DNA from: Rostratula benghalensis
Taxonomy: Eukaryota > Chordata > Aves > Charadriiformes > Rostratulidae
Reading direction: 5' to 3'
Assembly: GCA_013399305.1 (NCBI GenBank)
Contig: VXAI01000117.1
Location: 1,028,356 to 1,092,355 of the forward strand
Length of the DNA: 64,000 bases
In this document: piece by piece, positions 1 through 13,100 of the stretch
Numbering within the stretch: the stretch's first letter is position 1
Layout of the letters: every line of letters begins with the position of its first letter
Position numbers and translations under genes: made by a program
The notes under the pieces: model-generated
The model's input: the letters and a program-made list of their open reading frames with translations, nothing else
Databases searched by the model: none
Told to the model about the DNA's origin: nothing

Positions 1-2019
1 GAACTGTTTTTCAGGATTCCTTGGCAGGCAACCAGCCACTCTGCTTTGTAAGGTCTTGTTCTTCCTTGCAAGGAGGAAAAAAATAACTGAAGGGCTCCCG
101 TTGTATTGAATAAGGTCATCGTAATGCACTCAAAAAGACCAGTGCCACTGCTCCTCAATGTGAGAGCTATGGGGTGTAGCTGCACATTACAGGTGCTTGA
201 ATAAACAGCATTACGACTTTCAGGAGAAGAGAAAATATGTAAAAGACAAGTCTAATGACTTCAACCCAGCCACATTTTCCCCCACTGTTCGCAACCCCCC
301 TTCCTGCATCCCAGACCCAATACCACTGCCTCCCTCCAAGTGCGTGACAGTGGAAAAAGGCCTTTTCTCCCACAGGAACAGCTAGTGCAACACAGATAGG
401 CTGTGGGGAGGTTTAACCCCTTCACTGGCTGTCCACACGCTATGTATGATCACAGGAATGCTGTGCCACATACATATATATTTCCTGGGGTATACATATT
501 TTTTCTTTTACTTACCTTCCCCATTCCAGCATGAGCATGTCCCAGCTTGACCACTACAGGGAAATTTGGAGTTGTGTGCTGAAAGACATAAGAAGGAACT
601 CCACATTAGTTATTTCTTTCTAGCCATTGTATTTGAAATAGTTTACTTTTATTTAGTGGCTTTTATTCCCTTCCTGGATGATGATGGGAAGATAAAAACA
701 TCAAATAAAGATTGTCCAGGTGTTAGAACAATAAGAAAATAGCTCTTCACTGGGACCTGAATGATAAGAATTCTGCCAGGCAGAATTCCTTAGATCTCAC
801 CCACTTTTGTTTCCTGATAGCAGTAACCTCTAAAACCTACTTATTTTTCCCATTGCTTTTCCCACCTTGTATGCATGGATGAGTATACACTCATACACGT
901 GTAAAAAAAAGCTGCACCTGCAAGCTTGAGTAAGTGAACACTTGCAGATGCTGAAAACATCTGAATTGTGAGAAAGACAATGGTTATTTGTTGGGTTTTT
1001 TTTTTTTCCCCACACAAACAGCTTCGGCCTTTAAAGTGAGTGTCAGCAGTCCTTTAGCAGCTCCCATTTCTCTCTCATCAGCGGGGGCAAGGAGGGAGGC
1101 AACAGGGGGCAACTCTTGGATACAACTCACAAAGTTCATAAAGCCTCTTCCGCTCTTCTCTAACTTGAGGGGTGGGTATAGGGAATAAAAGAAAACAAAG
1201 ACGGGTTGGAGTCAACAGTAAAACTTGAGAAAATTATGTCTACTTTCTGGCTTGCGTGGTGTTTAAATTGCGCAGGGTCCTGCCATCCAAGCCATCAGGT
1301 GTGTCTTAGTGAACATGTGGGATTTTACTTGGAGAACTGCAATTATCCTCTCTGCCTACTATTCCCCAGTTTCATGCTCGTGCAAGGATTCACCTGAAGC
1401 GATCAGCTGAGAGCTGAGTGGCTGGAACTGGTAGGAAGTGCACATGCCAGGGGTAGTGAGGATATATACACCACACCTCCTCTGCTACCAGTTAGTCCAT
1501 TTCTACACCTCTGCTTGACATTCCTGTGATCATCGTCTTGTCCTGTGCTCCTGATTCTTATAATCTAAATTCTATCCCTTCAGTACATAACCTGTCATTT
1601 TTAATTGTATATTTCATTTTCTTTAATGGGAATTCTTTTAAAAAATCCCCTGAAGTGATGAGCTCTATTCATGAAGCAGTTAACCTGGAGATCTCGCAGG
1701 GAATTGAATTTTGACAGAAAAATGGCTCTCCTATTTATTTAAGTTTGACACTAGATAAACAAATTGTTCTCGTGTTAATTACCAATTGTCTGTAAGGACA
1801 GGCAGGCACTACGCCCTAAAGATAGAATGGTGCTGCAGACTCCATCTGTGGCAGCTTTCTATAAATAACAAAATTAAATAATGAACACTAATATGTTTTG
1901 CTATTCAGCTCCTTATGTAAAGAACTGTCACAGGAGAGGGGAACAGCGAGTGCAACATGTTCTCAGACAACTTCTGTCTCTTGTGAGGACCTTCTTCAGA
2001 CAGAAAGCTGAAGGATCCT
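1..2019. other. Non-coding single-copy stretch
   Basis: I see no gene, RNA or recognisable repeat here. The open frames are about 60 codons and lack codon or domain character. A short T-run near 998-1010 followed by CCCC is the only simple-sequence feature. Distance to the next recognisable gene (TIMP3) is over 56 kb. Confidence 0.6.
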
Positions 2020-2790
2020 TTTCAGACCACTGAAGGGCACACAGATGTGATAAATGCAGGTACCAGTATAGGTTGGGAACTGACTTGTTGGAGAGCAGCG
2101 TAGGCTAAAGGGACCTGGTGGTCCTGGTAGACAACAGGACGACCATGAGCCAGCACTGTGCCCTTGTGGCCAGGAAGGCCAATGGCATCCTGGGATGTAT
2201 TAGAGGGGGTGTGGTTAGTAGGTCGAGAGAGGTTCTCCTCCCCCTCTACTCTGCCCTGCTGAGACCACGTCAGGAATATTATGTCCAGTTCTGGGCCCCT
2301 CAGTTCAAGAAGGACAGGGAACTCCTGGAGAGAGTCCACGTCAGGTCTACAAAGATGATTGATTAAGGGAGTGGAGCATCTCCCATATGAGGAAAGGCTG
2401 AGGGAGCTGGGTCTCTTTAGCTTGGAGAAGAGGAGACTGAGGGGTGACCTCATTAATGTTCATAAATATGTAAAGGTGAGTGTCGGGAGTATGGAGCCAG
2501 GCTCTTCTCAGTGACAGGCAATGATAGGACAAGGGGCAGTTGGCGCAAACTGGAACATAGGAGGTTCCACTTAAATATGAGGAAAAACTTCTTCACAGTG
2601 AGGGTGACAGAACACTGTAACGGGCTTCCCAGAGAGGTTGTGGAGTTTCCTTCTCTGGTGATATTCTAAACCTGTCTGGACGCATTCCTGTGTGACCTGA
2701 TCTAGGTGTTCCTGCTCTGGCAGGGGGATTGGACCAGATGATCTTTCAAGGTCCCTTCTAATCCCTGATATTCTGTGATTCTGTGAAATC
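2020..2790 (+). mobile_element. CR1 LINE, 5'-truncated 3' end
   Basis: This is a 5'-truncated copy of an avian CR1 non-LTR retrotransposon in + orientation. The frame at 2118-2366 reads as the degraded C-terminal part of the CR1 reverse-transcriptase polyprotein, with the typical strings KANGILGCIR, LYSALLRP and LLERVH. The frame stops at 2364, and further stops and frameshifts follow. The 3' UTR-like part contains GGAAAAACTTCTTCACAGTGA and ends in GATCTTTCAAGGTCCC followed by the octamer-like ATTCTGTGATTCTGTG, which is the CR1 3' terminus. The 5' limit is approximate. It is a dead copy; the apparent ORFs on both strands here are not host genes. Confidence 0.93.
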
Positions 2791-5700
2791 AGTCCTGGTA
2801 CAGCACCTGCTGTTTCAGAAGAAAAGGCAAAAGACTCTGATAGGTGGCAATCCTGAAGACCCACAGTAAAGCGTATGGCCGGGCACATGAATTTGTGCTC
2901 TATTTCCACTTTGCCTCTCTAATTCATTGTAAGAGCCTGAAAATTAATCTGCTGCTGGCATAAATGAATCAAACAGAGGCTTACTGAAGACAGGGCTATG
3001 GATGAACCATGCCAGGCTTTTCATGTTGGAAGATGAAAGGTAACTGGTAGGGAGGGCACCCACCTGCCCAGGCTCTGGGTAGGCCTGGCTCGCTTCCCAG
3101 CCCTGCCATTCATGCCCCATGCACACTACTTGAGCAAAAGCTCTTGCAAGCCCCAGCCTCTGTCCCCTGTTTGTGAGCAGAGGCAGTGGCAGGTGCTCCT
3201 ACCGCACAGGAAAAGCAAGCTGCATGCTGCAAGCTGGCCTGATACCCGGGCAAGGAGGCCAAAGAAGTGTGGGGGACAGATAATGTTATATCACCAGCAA
3301 AAAGCTGCCAGAGGCAGGAAGTGACGTCTCTGCTGCCCTGTTTGTGTACCCTACCTGTGGATTTTGCTGAGGGAGCCTGTCTCGAGCATGGGGCTCGGGA
3401 GTGGGAAGCATCTGTTTTCCTGTGTGCACATGCAGAGAAAGTTTGGGATCCAATAAAAAACCCAAGTTTATTGGGTTATTTGGCCTGGGAGACACCACCG
3501 GCAGTGACAATGCTCCGCTCAGACCTCTCCCTTTCTCTCTGCTTCTTGGAAATGTGAGCTCAGCTTTCTTTGCGAGGCCTGGTCTCATTCCACAGAGAAG
3601 TGACCAGCCGGTGACAGAGTGTGTTGGAGTCACAAGCCTCTTGGGTTGGCCATACTGCCAGGGGCTTGGGGTGAAACACAGATCAAGACTCTGAACATGC
3701 ATTTTTCCAGGAGCCTACTTTGGCCGCTGAAACCCCACCAAATTTCCACCTATGTGAACCTGTTTTATGAAGGAACCAATGAGAGAGAGCAGTACATACA
3801 CTCAGCTGCATTTTATGATGGGATTATCTAGTTATAGCAGAGTGCCCAGAGTCTGTGCTGCTGTCAAATGGACTCAAAAGCTGTCAATATTCCACAGGAT
3901 CAAAGCAATCAGAGTCCATAACCACCCAATAATGGAGATAGGAAGCCCTTGCTGAAGCGATGGAAGTGGGCTGAACTCCACTGCAGTCAAAGAAGATACT
4001 GCCAGCTTCCACCAGAGCCTTGTTGGGACCCAAGTCCCATTTCTGTTGCTAATAAGGTGGCCAGCCAGCATTCTTGGCAAGCACCCAGATGGATAGGGAA
4101 GCTGAAAGAAGGGAAAATGTATTATACACGCCACTATGAGCCAATTCACACACATTCGTGGCGAGAAGCTCTGGGAGTAACCACAGCCACCACAAGGGCA
4201 GACCCCTGAGATGAGTATTTACACACACTTCCTCATAGATTTCCTGGGAAAGAACATGCTTATAATCAAAGGATAGCACCAGAGTTTAATAAGAAATGCA
4301 TGTTTTCACTGAAATCACGCAAAGAAATAATGTCTGTTTATATGTTGTAAGGGCTCTTTTTTCTTGGAAAAATGGGGAAAACCACTTTGATGCTTTTAAA
4401 ATGTGCATGAACTGTTGACAGGGCTGGTATAGATGATGTCTGCGGGTTTTGGAATGGGACTGTAGCACCGCAGCTAGCTCAGTGATCAGACGCAGGGTGT
4501 TAGTTCATATGCATAACTCAACCCTTTGAATTAAAATCCTACAAATGTATTCCCAGATGTTGTCACACAAAAGCCTTGAGATAGCAAGGTTTGCATATGT
4601 GTCTAGAACTTAGTGTAGGAAGATGCTTGTTTAGAGTAAAGCAGGAGTTTCAATCCTGAATTAGGAATTCCTCAGAGCCGTCTTTGGTAGGAGTGAAGCG
4701 AGAGTCATGGAGTTATTTCCATTTTACAACACTGGTGGCCCAAAGTATACCATTTCAGCTCCTCATTTTAAGGACTCTCCTCTGTGTGTAGTGTCACTGC
4801 AAAGATCACTTTGCAGTTAATCAGTATTTAGGCACTGCTGTGTAAAATTGAGTGCCGGTATGCATACATTAGCCTCTATTTGAAAACACATGGCTGTAAA
4901 CTATGACACTTTCCCCTTTACCCTCTGCCCCTCTTGTCCAACAAATAATGAGGTTTTCAATACTTTTTGTAAATATATGAATATTTTCTGTATTTACTGC
5001 TGGTGGAGTAGTAGAACAGAGTTGGATATGAATTCACCTGAAGGCAGGAATCTTAGATGAAACCTGATCCATCCCATAAATACTTTCTACTCTTTTGTTT
5101 CACTGAGGCCCTCAGGAAAGCTGCTGATCTTAGGTCTGTGATTTTGTGTACTGTCCTGTAGTCCATAAACAATGCAGACTGTCTCTTTTGATTTCCTTCT
5201 GCCCTGTTTACTTTTGTGCACTAGTTCACGTCATCCATCTCATATGATCCACTTCCACTTTCCAGCATTATTCTTTCTTCTGCAAAGCCTTCCAAGTCAA
5301 TGCTCAAATGAATAGTCCAGGGTGTAATGACATCATGGATAATATTAGGAAGGATCTGGGGAGGCAGGATATGAAGACATTGTATCTTTGATCTCTTTGC
5401 ACCTGTATTGTATTACCATAGTGTTTAGTGTTTTCAATCAGACCAGAAGCCCCCATAGAATGAGGTACTGTAATTTTTGCTTTGCCTTTCTCCCATAAGT
5501 AATACTGTGATTTTTTTTTCAAGCTTTTTTACTCTAAATCTGGCCTTTCTGTTTATTTAGCTGCCTTTGCTTGTATGATGACAAAATTTGTTCTTGGGTG
5601 GGTACCTAATGGATTATGGGAATGTTGTTCATGCACTTGAGAGCTAAATGTTGAAAGTAATGTGTGTGGCACTTCCCTGGTGTAATTAAGTTGGAGGACC

Positions 5701-7055
5701 AGTGAATACATATGATTTCCTGTAAAAGCAAGCAAGCTGATTCAAACCTGCAGGAAAGTAATGATGTCATGACACGATGTCATTGTGTTTATACTGAAAA
5801 TCTGGTCTTAAGACCAGTATTTGTTGCATGACAGCCTTGCCGGGCATGGCCAAGTCAGGATTCTATTGTGAAATACAGATGAGAAGCAGTAGTGCTCCTT
5901 ATTGTTCACTTACTCTCTTACAAGTTGGTGTAATCACCAACTGCATGCAGAATAGTTCACTCAGTGGATTAATACTGTGGACCTATGGAAGTTCGTGGTG
6001 GCTGAGAACTATGACAGACAAGTCCTTCCTCTCTGATGTTTACCAGATCAGAAATTGTGTAAAAAACAACAAACAAGAATGGGAGAATACGTTGAACAAT
6101 GAGAGTTGCCAGCATTAACATCTGTGCTCTGTTAAAGACACATGATATGGATGCCTTTAATACACACACGTGTGTATTCATTATTGTATTATAATTATAG
6201 CACAATGAAGAAAAAAATCATTAGCTGTGGAAAGAGGGCCTATGCTTCTAAGCCAGCTGAAGTCCTAAGGAGCATTGGGTATCCTCAAGGGTCTACAAAG
6301 AAAGGAGGAGATGGGGATTATGATGAGAATGGTGATGAAATACTTGTGACTGGAGGAGTTCAGTAACAGCTGGATCAAGACAGCGTTGTACAATGTAGGG
6401 ACTGAAACAGTACCGTGATTGACAGATGGGATGGCAGCTCTAATACAACAGTGCTCCTTCTAGCAAAAGAGGAGAGAGCATATCATTTTAGGATGGGTTA
6501 AATTTTATGGAGCTTTACTGAGCTGGGGTGAGGAAATCAGTGCTGTGGATGAGGTGCATGATTTAATTAATGGTAGTTTTAGTAGTCTGTAAGGGAGGCT
6601 TGTAAAATCAAATGGGATTAAACTAACACACTTAATGCAAAGCACTGTGCGGGAAGAGACCAAAATTCTAGCAAGCAAACAAGTTTTGGAAGTGGCATAA
6701 GGAAGAGGCAAGAATAAGACTGCTGATTACAAGATTTTGTGGAGCAGAAACACCCTATAATTTGAAGAGGACCTCACTGATGCAGGCCTAGATATCTGTG
6801 TAAGCAATGGGAAGACCAGGAATGACTGAAAAGCAGAGGTTTGGATTTAAGATGCTTTAGATGTATGGACTTTTCATTTCATTTAGCACTGGACCTGAGA
6901 TCTCCAGCTTCAAATACAAATTAATATAGTAAGTAAATAGATGGAGATACAGCATAAATTAATTTCTGCCACTAACTGAAGTCAGCAATGCCTTAGGGCA
7001 TGAAGATTCTTCAGGGTGGTAAAGCAATTATCCTTTGATTTTATCACTGCTTTTA
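2791..7055. other. Non-coding stretch without recognised elements
   Basis: No gene or clear repeat is seen. Open frames up to about 138 codons (3286-3702, minus) match nothing I recognise and lie in a locally GC-richer part, which favours chance open frames. No splice-flanked conserved exon was noticed on either strand. Confidence 0.5.
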
Positions 7056-7061
7056 TAAAGC

Positions 7062-7104
7062 ACAACACACACACACAAAGAAAAAGAAAAAAAAAGAAAG
7101 AAAT
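7062..7104. repeat. Short (CA)n plus A-rich tract
   Basis: A brief CACACACACACA stretch passes directly into an A-rich tract with interspersed G. This is low-complexity DNA, not a SINE tail, because nothing SINE-like precedes it. Confidence 0.75.
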
Positions 7105-10100
7105 CCCAACAGCAACATGACTTAATCCCCACATCCTCAAGTAAACAAACCACAAACCAATGTTTCAGTGCTCCTAACACTTGCTGTGGTTAGAACTTGT
7201 CAGGGAAGCAAGTGGAAAGGGTTAAGCATGAAACAAAACTTTTTAGCATTAATTCCACCTCTAACGTTACTTTACTTCTCCTTTATTTCAGACAGGATGC
7301 TTTTGGGTTCCCAGTGGTCCCCCTCAGCATTTGGAATGTAAGAGTGTGAGCATCTGATATTACTCTAATTCCCTTGGAGCTTTAGATGTGAGAATCACAT
7401 TAATATATCCAGACAAGCAGATGCTCAGCAAGAAAAATAATATGGTATGTATGTGTATGCTTGTGTGTGTGCTTGTATTCACACACTTCTCTACCAGTCC
7501 TGGACAATAAATCCCCATTACCACATCTTAAAATACAGGCAATGTTTTAAAGATTGTTATGAGTACATAGAAAAGTTAAAATTCTTAATGCATGGTGTTT
7601 GCTTAGCCAGTATTTTGCAGTGTTGCCTTTAGGGAAGCTTCTTGTCTTTGCGTGCTAGGAGAGTGAATACATTCCCCCAACTCTTGATGTTGGAAAAGCT
7701 GTTTAAATATTTTTTGTGGGATGCAGTGGAAAATAAGAAGAAACTTCTCAGTTTCCTCTCCCCCTTGACTTGAATTGGGTACTTTTTGCTGTCTTTTTCT
7801 CTAATAAGAAAATTCTGTTCCCCATGTAAACACATTGCAGAGGGAGAGATGTTGAACACCAGTTGTTGACAGGGTGGTGAACTCTCTAGGAACTTTCTAT
7901 TTTCTGGGTTACCTTTGGATAAACTGTAGCACCTAAGTTGTGGTAGAAGACAAAGGAAGGAGACAGAGGGGAAAAAGAAATGTTCTATGAAGTTATGCTG
8001 GCATCTTCAAAGCCATTTCTCTTCCAAAAACCCCTAAGGTTGACAAGACACTGGTCAACAGAGCTCTATCTTCACTTGGAAGACTTGACCCCTTTTTTGT
8101 GCAAACTCTGAATTATCATTAATTTCAAAATGAGCAGCATGGGTTTTCTTTGAAGAGAACAAAACCTCCCCAAATTTACAGTGGAAAACAATCTTCAGCA
8201 ACAGGCGCTGCAGGAGTAATTAGGTCTCACTGAAGCCGATCATTCGACTGTCAGTGCTGGTCCCTAACCACACTAGGCCATCAGCTGCACGTGCTTTTCT
8301 GTCTCCAAAGGGTAAAGTGAATATGGTTCTCACTCCAGCTTTTACACAGAATGAAGCCATGTGCTCGGATGGTAAAGCACACAACTCCAAGGGTTTGGTT
8401 GTGATTTCACAACCTTCTGTAGCACATTTGAGAGTGATGTCTCATGCTGTTGTAACCGTGCCAACGACCCTGAGAGGCCTTGGCTGACGTAGCTGTGTCA
8501 GACGCTGGCAGGAAGAGGGCCACAAGCAATGAGCCATAGATGCTGCCTAGTACAGGGAATGGGATGCCATGGTCCACTGGAACATTTGAAGTATCCTCTG
8601 GGTTCCTGAAAGCTGTTGACCAATGCATCACCAACTTCTTCCTTCTTGCCATTCTTCAGCACACAGAGCTATAGAAATCACAGAACAGTGATTTCAGGCA
8701 TTCACAGTTGGACTTTTTTTTTTTTAAAAAAAAAGATTCCCTGTTTACTTTTTATACTTTTAAAACAGTACAGGTAGTAATCTTGATTAATGCTCCAGAG
8801 CACAAGGGACTTTCAACATAAAGAAGCAGCACAGGAAGAGTCACCCTGCCACTGGTATCTCAAGCTATGCTATACTACTAAATAAAGCAATGACACAGCA
8901 ATGACAATGGCCCTGGGTTGCCTGTACTGGTAAATTGTTAGACTGATCTCTGGCATTTTCTGGCTCAAGCCAAATAGCATTTTCTCCAAACAATTTCCAA
9001 GCACAACACTGAAAACAGCGTAAGTCTGCAGCTATAGCCCATAGGACACTTTGGAGGCTCAGGGTTTGACAGCATGACTGGGGTTGGATCATGCCAGAGT
9101 TACCAGAGAATTGCCCTGGCACTGTATGGTTTGCAAGTGTTAATGTAACCCTAGTCTACCTCACAGGGCTGAGTAGAGGAGTAGTTTCTATCTCACATTA
9201 TGCCCTGTCTCTGTATGTTTTCACATCAGTATTTTATTTCATTTGAACCAACAAATGGTCCATCACATGTTGCCATACATCATACCATTCCTGTATGATA
9301 ATTTCCACTGACTACCTTTCTCAGGCCAAATTCCTAGTGGGTGCATTTTCCCCCTGCAGCTACAGATATTTACACCACATTTCTTTTGTCCACTGACCTG
9401 GAAAGTCAGGTATTACTTCACATGAGAAATGTTTATGCTGTGGGCCCAATTTGTCCTGTTTTACAGCCAGATCTTAGTTTAAGCATTTTAAGCCCTTAGG
9501 CTCATGTAGGAATTCAAATACTTCACTAATGTGGCCTAGCAGTGAGATACACATCCCCTACTTTTTGTGGCTACTCCAGCTCTCTGGGACATAAATGTGT
9601 TTCAAAGTCCGTATTCCATGGACTCCACATGTAGCTGAACAGTCACAGCCGTCCTTCTGAACCCTGAAGTTGTTGTGGCATCTTTTGTAGGTACCTACAG
9701 CAGGTGGGAGTCATGTATGAGCCTTGTTATTCCTACATTCTTGTTCTTGTGCTTCACAGCCTCAAGTTTCTTTCTCTAGATAAAAGTCTTGTATGTTTAT
9801 CCAGACTAATTTTTGCCTCATGTCAGAGACACTGAGGACATGAAAGTCAGCCATTGTATCCTATGATCAAATTAGTTTTGTGTCTCTTGAGTTTTCTTAG
9901 GAACTTTCAAATTGCCTGGTTTTGGTAGGAGCCAAAAACTGTAGGAAGGGCTCTATTTCACCACCTCTCTAAATTCAGACATTGCTTGGGGAAGAAAATA
10001 AGATTTCAAAATTTCAAACTGCAAACTTCTTATTTTCAAAGCTGGATGTATCATGTTCCAATAATTCTGTGAATGAGCACTAATAAACCTTTTTGTTTTG

Positions 10101-13100
10101 TTTTAGTTTTTTTTGTTTAATCTAAAAGGGAAATTAAAAGCTTCCAAACTGTAAAAGGGAAGTTTTTCCAACATGCTTTTTATTTCTGCATGTTTCATTT
10201 ATGAGGCCTTTTGAGATTCAGACTTTGGGTTAGGGAAAAATATCTGAAGTCTTGAAACCTCCCAAGAGCTGAGAAAACCTTTTCGTACCTAGGCTTTAAA
10301 GGGCATGAGCCACCATGGCCCCACAAGGGTATTTGTCTCCCCCTTGTGGCTTATTCCATGTGATAAGACATGATCCTGCTCCACCTGTTTGCTAAAGCCA
10401 TTAGAGTTTTCAATGAGGTGGAAGAAAGGTGTCCTGTGTGTGTCCCGTGCAACCATTCTGTATGCAAACTTTAGCTATGACCTCGGTGCTGAGGGACAAC
10501 TGAGTTTGCCCTTAGGAGTCAAAACAGTAGGGGAGTGGAGTAGGCTCCACACAGGACATAGGTAGAGTTATTTTCAGCTGGGCCTGGCTTCTGTTTACAT
10601 CTTTCCCAGATGTAACAAGAAAGGAGCTACTGAAGTGAGTGCATTCAGAGGAAGACAGAAGAAACCACTGTGTGGATCAGCCTTTTTAATCTCGCAACCA
10701 CCACCTCAGTCAGCAGCATTTTTCCCCTGCTGAGCACACACATTGATGTACCGCAGGCTGCAGCAGCCAGGAATGGCAAGCAGCAGGAAGCAGAGAAATT
10801 CCTTTTGGAGTAACACATAGACTCTCTTCTTTAGCTTAGGCAAGCTTGGAGCGGCAAAGGATGCTGTGGTCTCCGTGAGCCCACTCCTTCTGTTTTATCT
10901 AGAGAGAAAGGGTTTGCCATTTACTGGAAAAAGAGGTGGAGACCTGTGCTGATTTAATCTGTGAGGCAACATCTCCACTTCTCTGGGATAAATGAGACAA
11001 ATATAAGCGAGCTGGTCCACACCCAGTACAGGAAGGTATTTGTTTCTTTCCCAGGCACATTACTGAGGCTGTCATGGGATCCAAGTAGAATTTTGGAATG
11101 TGGGCAGAGGCCAGCTTGGAAGTAAAGGAGCATATGCCCAAAGGAAGGTCATTGGGCTCACCAGGGCAGCTGGAGGCACTCTGGCTGGAGGCAGTGCCAG
11201 GCACAGGGCATGAGGCAAGAGGAGAAGAGGCACCACTTCCCTGTGCTACCTGTTGTCACAGAATGCACTGTCCTTCCAGCACTGCATGAGCGTTGTGCTC
11301 ACTCACAGGCAAAGTCTGAAACTAGCCCAGAAAGATGGGTAGGTGTTTCCTTATAACAGTTCTACCTCTTTTCTTCCCATCAGACTTCATGACATTAAAT
11401 TATCTTCCAAAATTGGTCGCTGAAGTCTTTTAGAATGGTCCTGGCTTTATTTCTCATGGAGGTGGTGTCAGCACCTTAGAAATGCAGCAGCTGAACTTCT
11501 CTGCTGAGCTTATGTGCTGCACAAATAGTTGCTATCAATGTATATATGGACCAAACTTCTGGGGAGTGTGAGCTCCTTTTAAACAAGAACAAGAACAACA
11601 ACAACAACCACCTTTGCATTGACAAAGAAAAAATATTTGCTTTCTCAAAGAAGATAATCATACCTGGACTATTCAAAACCTGTAAGATAAACCTTAGTCT
11701 CAAGTAGGAGAAGCCAACTGGACTTTTAACTTTTTCTTGGTATTGTTTCTTAAATTCTGAAAACAAAGAGAGTTTGGTATACACTTATCCTTGCAGGATG
11801 CTCAACTGATGGTTTTTCACCCATCAGCTGTGGGTGGGATAATGAAGAAAATGTTCAAAACTTCCTGTGCAAAGGTGGCTCAGCTAATTCCACTAATTCC
11901 ATACTTGGAAAGTAGCAAGTGTCCAGGCTGTGTGCTGTGCACATTTTGGGCTTGAGTAGCAAGACTCTGATACTGGACCTTGAGGACAGAGTACTATTTC
12001 ATATGCATTTTGTAGACAGCCCTAATTAACTAGATTAGTTTGTCTGCATCACAAATGTAAAGCAGCGCACACTGGATTTGTCTCTAATTGTGGCATTGCT
12101 CTGGTGATGGGTTGCAGACTTTTTTTTTTTTAACTTTCTCATTAGTACTTAGCTTTAGGCATTTGTGAGAAACCACAGCCTCCAAAAGCTCCCACTCCTG
12201 TCCTCTGAATTTTGACTCACAAGGTTTTAATGGATGAACAGAAAGCAAAGAAAGCCTTTGGTTCTCATACCATTCAGCAAACCTCCAGCTGGCACTGGCA
12301 TTGTTTGGGAACCCTTGTGGGGATGAAAGCAAACTCTGTACAGATGTGGCCTCTTCTGAGACTGCTCTTTGAGGCCTGTTGATTCTCAGAACAAAAAGCA
12401 CGTGAGGAGGGTGACTGGCAGGGGATTTCCATGGAGTGCTCTAAGTGAAGTTATTTTAAACTGATCCTGCACCACACAAGGTTAGCGATAGTCCTTGGTG
12501 AGAGGGAATCCCAAAAGCACGAACACTGCTGTGACCCTTTGTACAGTGAATTTTTCCATAACCTCAGTGGGACCAGATCTGGTGTGTCCGTTCCACACAG
12601 TGTGACTCTGCATGGAGATACTCTGGGCCAACAGGCTCACGCAGGATATCTTGATGCAGGCTCACCAATTTGGAGCTGGGAAATGTAGAGCTAGGTAGGT
12701 GTATCTGGCAAAAATGCCACAGGCTTATGCAGGGACACCTCGAGTGTTTCTGTTCCCAGACCTTTCTAGGGCAGGAGAGGGGAGTTAGCATACGTGGATC
12801 TAGCCACATTTTTGGACCTTTGGTCGCTACCTGTGAGAAGTTAATAGGGTGAAGCCATTTGGTTGGGTATCTCTGTGCCTGCCATGAAGACAAGCTTGTG
12901 GAGCACTTCCTGTCCTTTCTTCCTAAACCTCATGTAGGGATTTTATGAGGCATATTATATGAACCCTGCCCCATGAAAGGATTAACCAACTCTCAGAAAC
13001 TGGGAGTGGTAAACAGGGTCCCTCCTTAAACAAATCCCACTATGAGTATGGCTGCTGATTAAATTGAGGCTTTAGATGGTAAAACTGTAACCAAGACAGG

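Noticed and set aside
679..770. Possible C/D-box snoRNA (ATGATGA followed by CTGA)
   Set aside because: No terminal stem flanks the boxes and no guide region is recognisable; both short motifs are expected by chance.
2118..2366. 82-codon frame resembling a protein family
   Set aside because: It is the C-terminal reverse-transcriptase fragment of a CR1 element, not a host gene; annotated as part of the mobile element.
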